Below, piece by piece: positions 22,220-23,814 of a stretch of 23,814 bases of DNA. The translations under genes and the position numbers were made by a program. Each line of letters opens with the position of its first letter. Within the stretch, counting starts at the first letter, position 1. The notes beneath the pieces were generated by a model. The model made no database searches. It was not told the DNA's origin and saw only the letters and a list, made by a program, of their open reading frames with translations. This DNA is from Thermoplasmata archaeon (lineage in GTDB: Archaea > Thermoplasmatota > Thermoplasmata > Lutacidiplasmatales > UBA184), in assembly GCA_030039135.1 (NCBI GenBank), contig JASHQN010000128.1, forward strand, positions 1 through 23,814. The letters run 5' to 3'.

Positions 22220-23331
22220 TTCCCCCTGCTCACAATACCCGGGTCGGTCGCATGGCTCGGGGATGTGGAGGGGGCATCACCCTCTTCCCGGTAAGCGTGC
22301 CCTGTGAGATGAAGGAAGACCTCGTCGAGCGTCGGCTTGAGCACGGTCACCCCGACGATGTCAATCCCCGCCCGCTCGGCGGCAATCACCGTCTTGGGGA
22401 CGAGGGACTCGCCGTTCGAGCACTTCACCCGGTACGTGGCGCCGTTCGAAGCTACCGACGTGACCCCGGGGAGCGACCTCAGTAACGGGGTTAGATCGCC
22501 GGCGCCAGCAGCGGTCGACACCACGAGAGTGTCCCCGCCGACTCCGTCCTTTAGTTCGGAGGGCGTGCCCGACGCGACGATCCTCCCGTGGTCGATCACT
22601 GCGATACGATCGCAGAGCTGGTCCGCCTCGTCGAGATAGTGCGTCGTCATGAACACGGTCAGGCCCTTGGTCTCTCGGAGCGATCGGATGTACCTCCAGA
22701 AGCCGGCCCGACCTTGGGGGTCAAGCCCCAGCGTCGGCTCGTCCAAGAACACGAGCCGAGGCCGATGCACCATCCCGACCGCGAGCTCGAGGCGCCTGCG
22801 CATCCCGCCAGAGTAGCTCTTGACGAACTTGTCCGCGGCTGAACTGAGATCCATCTGCTCGAGTAGGTCGGACACATGGTTGCCGATCTCGCCGCGAGAG
22901 AGACCGTAGAAGCCGGCTTCGATCAGCATGTTTTCACGACCCGTGAGCTCTTCGTCGGCGGTCGATCTCTGGAACACTAAGCCCAGTCGCCGCCGGACCC
23001 CCTCGGGATCCGCTTGAACGTCGACGCCCTCGATCGTAGCGCGGCCGGACGTTGCGACCAGAAGGGTTGTTAGAATCGAAATGGTCGTGGTCTTTCCGGC
23101 TCCATTGGGTCCCAGGAAGCCGAAGATCTCCCCCCGTCGGACCTGGAAGGTCACGCCGGCCACCGCGACCGTCCCTTTACCCCCGGGCTTCGCAGGAGGG
23201 TAGACCATCCGGAGATCCCGCGCGTCAACCACGACGTCAGGTGGTCCGGCAGGACGAACCGAACTCGGGGCAGTCCCCGGGCTAACCTCAGTCGGCACGG
23301 TATCGACCCCCGACACCGCCGGTGGATCCAA
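22216..23331 (-). CDS. ABC transporter ATP-binding protein (DrrA-like)
   Basis: This 371-residue ATPase is of the DrrA/CcmA group. Walker A GPNGAGKTT is at 74-82, Q-loop Gln121 in LVFQ, signature YSGGMRRR (173-180), Walker B LVFLDEPT (194-201 by motif) and His231 as the H-loop. The C-terminal DUF4162-like domain (about 280-355) ends in LKPTLDEVFLHLTGHAYRE, a hallmark of daunorubicin-resistance ATPases. The first 30 or so residues are a Pro/Val/Ser-rich extension without homology. The 23331 start is TTG; GTG codons at 23316 and 23298 are equally possible, because no ATG lies in frame before the upstream stop. It is the first gene of the exporter-MarR operon. Confidence 0.9.
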   Translation of the reverse strand: MDPPAVSGVDTVPTEVSPGTAPSSVRPAGPPDVVVDARDLRMVYPPAKPGGKGTVAVAGVTFQVRRGEIFGFLGPNGAGKTTTISILTTLLVATSGRATIEGVDVQADPEGVRRRLGLVFQRSTADEELTGRENMLIEAGFYGLSRGEIGNHVSDLLEQMDLSSAADKFVKSYSGGMRRRLELAVGMVHRPRLVFLDEPTLGLDPQGRAGFWRYIRSLRETKGLTVFMTTHYLDEADQLCDRIAVIDHGRIVASGTPSELKDGVGGDTLVVSTAAGAGDLTPLLRSLPGVTSVASNGATYRVKCSNGESLVPKTVIAAERAGIDIVGVTVLKPTLDEVFLHLTGHAYREEGDAPSTSPSHATDPGIVSRGK

Positions 23332-23406
23332 CGACGAGCGCGTGCCTGCCCGAGGAGTCCTTGGTCTCGCGTCCCATGATTGGCACGCCTGCGGACGCTG
23401 CGGGGG

Positions 23407-23414
23407 CTATATGG
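23407..23414 (-). promoter_or_regulatory. TATA-like element for the exporter operon
   Basis: CCATATAG on the minus strand would start transcription near 23385, leaving a leader of about 55 bases before the TTG at 23331. An alternative ATG frame at 23377 encodes only 29 residues. Confidence 0.4.
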
Positions 23415-23433
23415 CTTCTACGGCTAAACAATG

Positions 23434-23448
23434 AATCACTAAGTGGTT
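23434..23448. promoter_or_regulatory. Imperfect palindrome in the divergent promoter, candidate MarR operator
   Basis: AATCACTAAGTGGTT has a perfect core CACT-A-AGTG and pairs 6 of 7 positions around a central A. It lies between the two divergent TATA-like elements at 23407-23414 and 23453-23460. MarR proteins bind such 15-20 base palindromes, and the regulator gene is in the operon transcribed from here, but binding is inferred. Confidence 0.4.
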
Positions 23449-23452
23449 AGTC

Positions 23453-23460
23453 AATAAATA
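23453..23460 (+). promoter_or_regulatory. TATA-like element for the flavin reductase-like gene
   Basis: AATAAATA is an AT-rich block centred 27 bases before the GTG at 23483, giving a leaderless start. Read on the minus strand (TATTTATT), it could also serve the exporter operon. Confidence 0.45.
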
Positions 23461-23482
23461 CGCTCGCGGTTGTCGTGGGCTC

Positions 23483-23814
23483 GTGCACGTGCTTCCCAGC
23501 GAACCTCGCGTCACAGGCGTGCCGGGACGCTACCGATTCACGTTCTTGCGGAGTCAACAGGAGACTCCCACTACCATGACCTTCACCTTCTCCACGGAGG
23601 GGACGGCGTTCCGGTATCGATCGAACCAGGCGATCCGCCTGGCACTAGCGGGCGTCGAGGACCCTTGGGGACCCTCGCGAGCCTTCTCGCTCTCGTCGAG
23701 CCCCAGTGAGCCCAACGTAGCCTCCGTAACGGCAAAGATGACGGGCTCCCCGTACAAAGAGGGGCTCCGGTCCCTGCGCCCCGGTGACCCTGTGGTAGCG
23801 ATCGGTCCCCACGG
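23483..23814 (+). CDS. Ferredoxin-NADP reductase-like FAD-binding protein (5' part, cut by window end)
   Basis: The frame runs open to the last base, so the C-terminus is missing. The visible 110 residues are the FAD-binding barrel of the ferredoxin-NADP(+) reductase superfamily. RYRFTFLRSQQETPTTMTFTF begins the barrel, FRYRSNQAIRLAL follows, then the FAD motif SRAFSLSSSP, the flavin-stacking segment VTAKMTGSPYKEGL, and GDPVVAIGPHG near the window end. The NAD(P) domain would lie beyond. GTG at 23483 was chosen as a leaderless start 27 bases from the TATA-like block; GTG at 23489 and 23519 are in frame too, and Met at 23576 would cut the barrel. It is divergent from the exporter operon and may share its regulation. 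Confidence 0.75.
   Translation, partial: MHVLPSEPRVTGVPGRYRFTFLRSQQETPTTMTFTFSTEGTAFRYRSNQAIRLALAGVEDPWGPSRAFSLSSSPSEPNVASVTAKMTGSPYKEGLRSLRPGDPVVAIGPH

Noticed and set aside
1..23814. CRISPR arrays, insertion sequences, integrases or prophage genes
   Set aside because: No regularly spaced repeats, transposase-like proteins or terminal inverted repeats were seen on either strand.

Overview
The window reads as chromosomal DNA of a GC-rich archaeon, most likely a Thermoplasmata-like euryarchaeote. Three things support this. Many genes have a short TATA-like AT-rich element centred about 25-30 bases upstream of an ATG or GTG start, which implies leaderless mRNAs. Several proteins look archaeal: a class III aminotransferase with a Cys-rich insert, a 14-helix MFS carrier beginning MVEYKWIVLSNTTLG, and tandem CDGSH proteins. 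GTG starts and 4-base ATGA overlaps are common. The lineage is inferred from style; no rRNA or tRNA gene is present to confirm it.

Layout. 1-443 has no convincing gene but can fold into hairpins. 444-1628 (-) is a serine beta-lactamase-fold hydrolase. 1958-3411 (+) is a pirin-like cupin followed by an iron-sulfur protein with two CDGSH motifs. 6840-3439 (-) is a four-gene metal-uptake operon: a DtxR/MntR-type regulator, then the binding protein, ATPase and permease of a Zn/Mn-type ABC importer. 7057-9956 (+) holds a DUF998 membrane protein, an NDH-2-like flavoprotein and a sugar-1-phosphate nucleotidyltransferase. 13534-9988 (-) holds a class III aminotransferase overlapping a zinc alcohol dehydrogenase, then an aldo/keto reductase. 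13647-16768 is a compact set of a small unknown ORF (+), a class I/II aminotransferase (-), an HNH nuclease-like protein (+) and a threonine synthase-like enzyme (-), with overlapping convergent 3' ends. 18656-16875 (-) is a DHA2-type MFS exporter, divergent from a delta-1-pyrroline-5-carboxylate dehydrogenase (18851-20470, +). 23331-20471 (-) is a drug-export-type module: DrrA-like ATPase, ABC-2 permease, MarR regulator and a decayed glyoxalase/VOC gene. A ferredoxin-NADP-reductase-like gene (+) starts at about 23483 and runs off the end.

Working together. The clearest functional unit is the metal importer with its own regulator, whose promoter carries a direct repeat that could be the operator. 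The MarR/ABC module has an imperfect palindrome in the divergent promoter it shares with the flavin reductase. The class III aminotransferase and P5C dehydrogenase could together convert ornithine to glutamate, but they are 5 kb apart and the aminotransferase family also contains racemases. I see no CRISPR array, insertion sequence, integrase or phage gene. I found no clearly novel multi-gene system. The most unusual items are the divergent metal site of the DtxR-like protein, the duplicated CDGSH protein with an extra iron-sulfur-like centre, and the VOC gene interrupted by an in-frame TGA.
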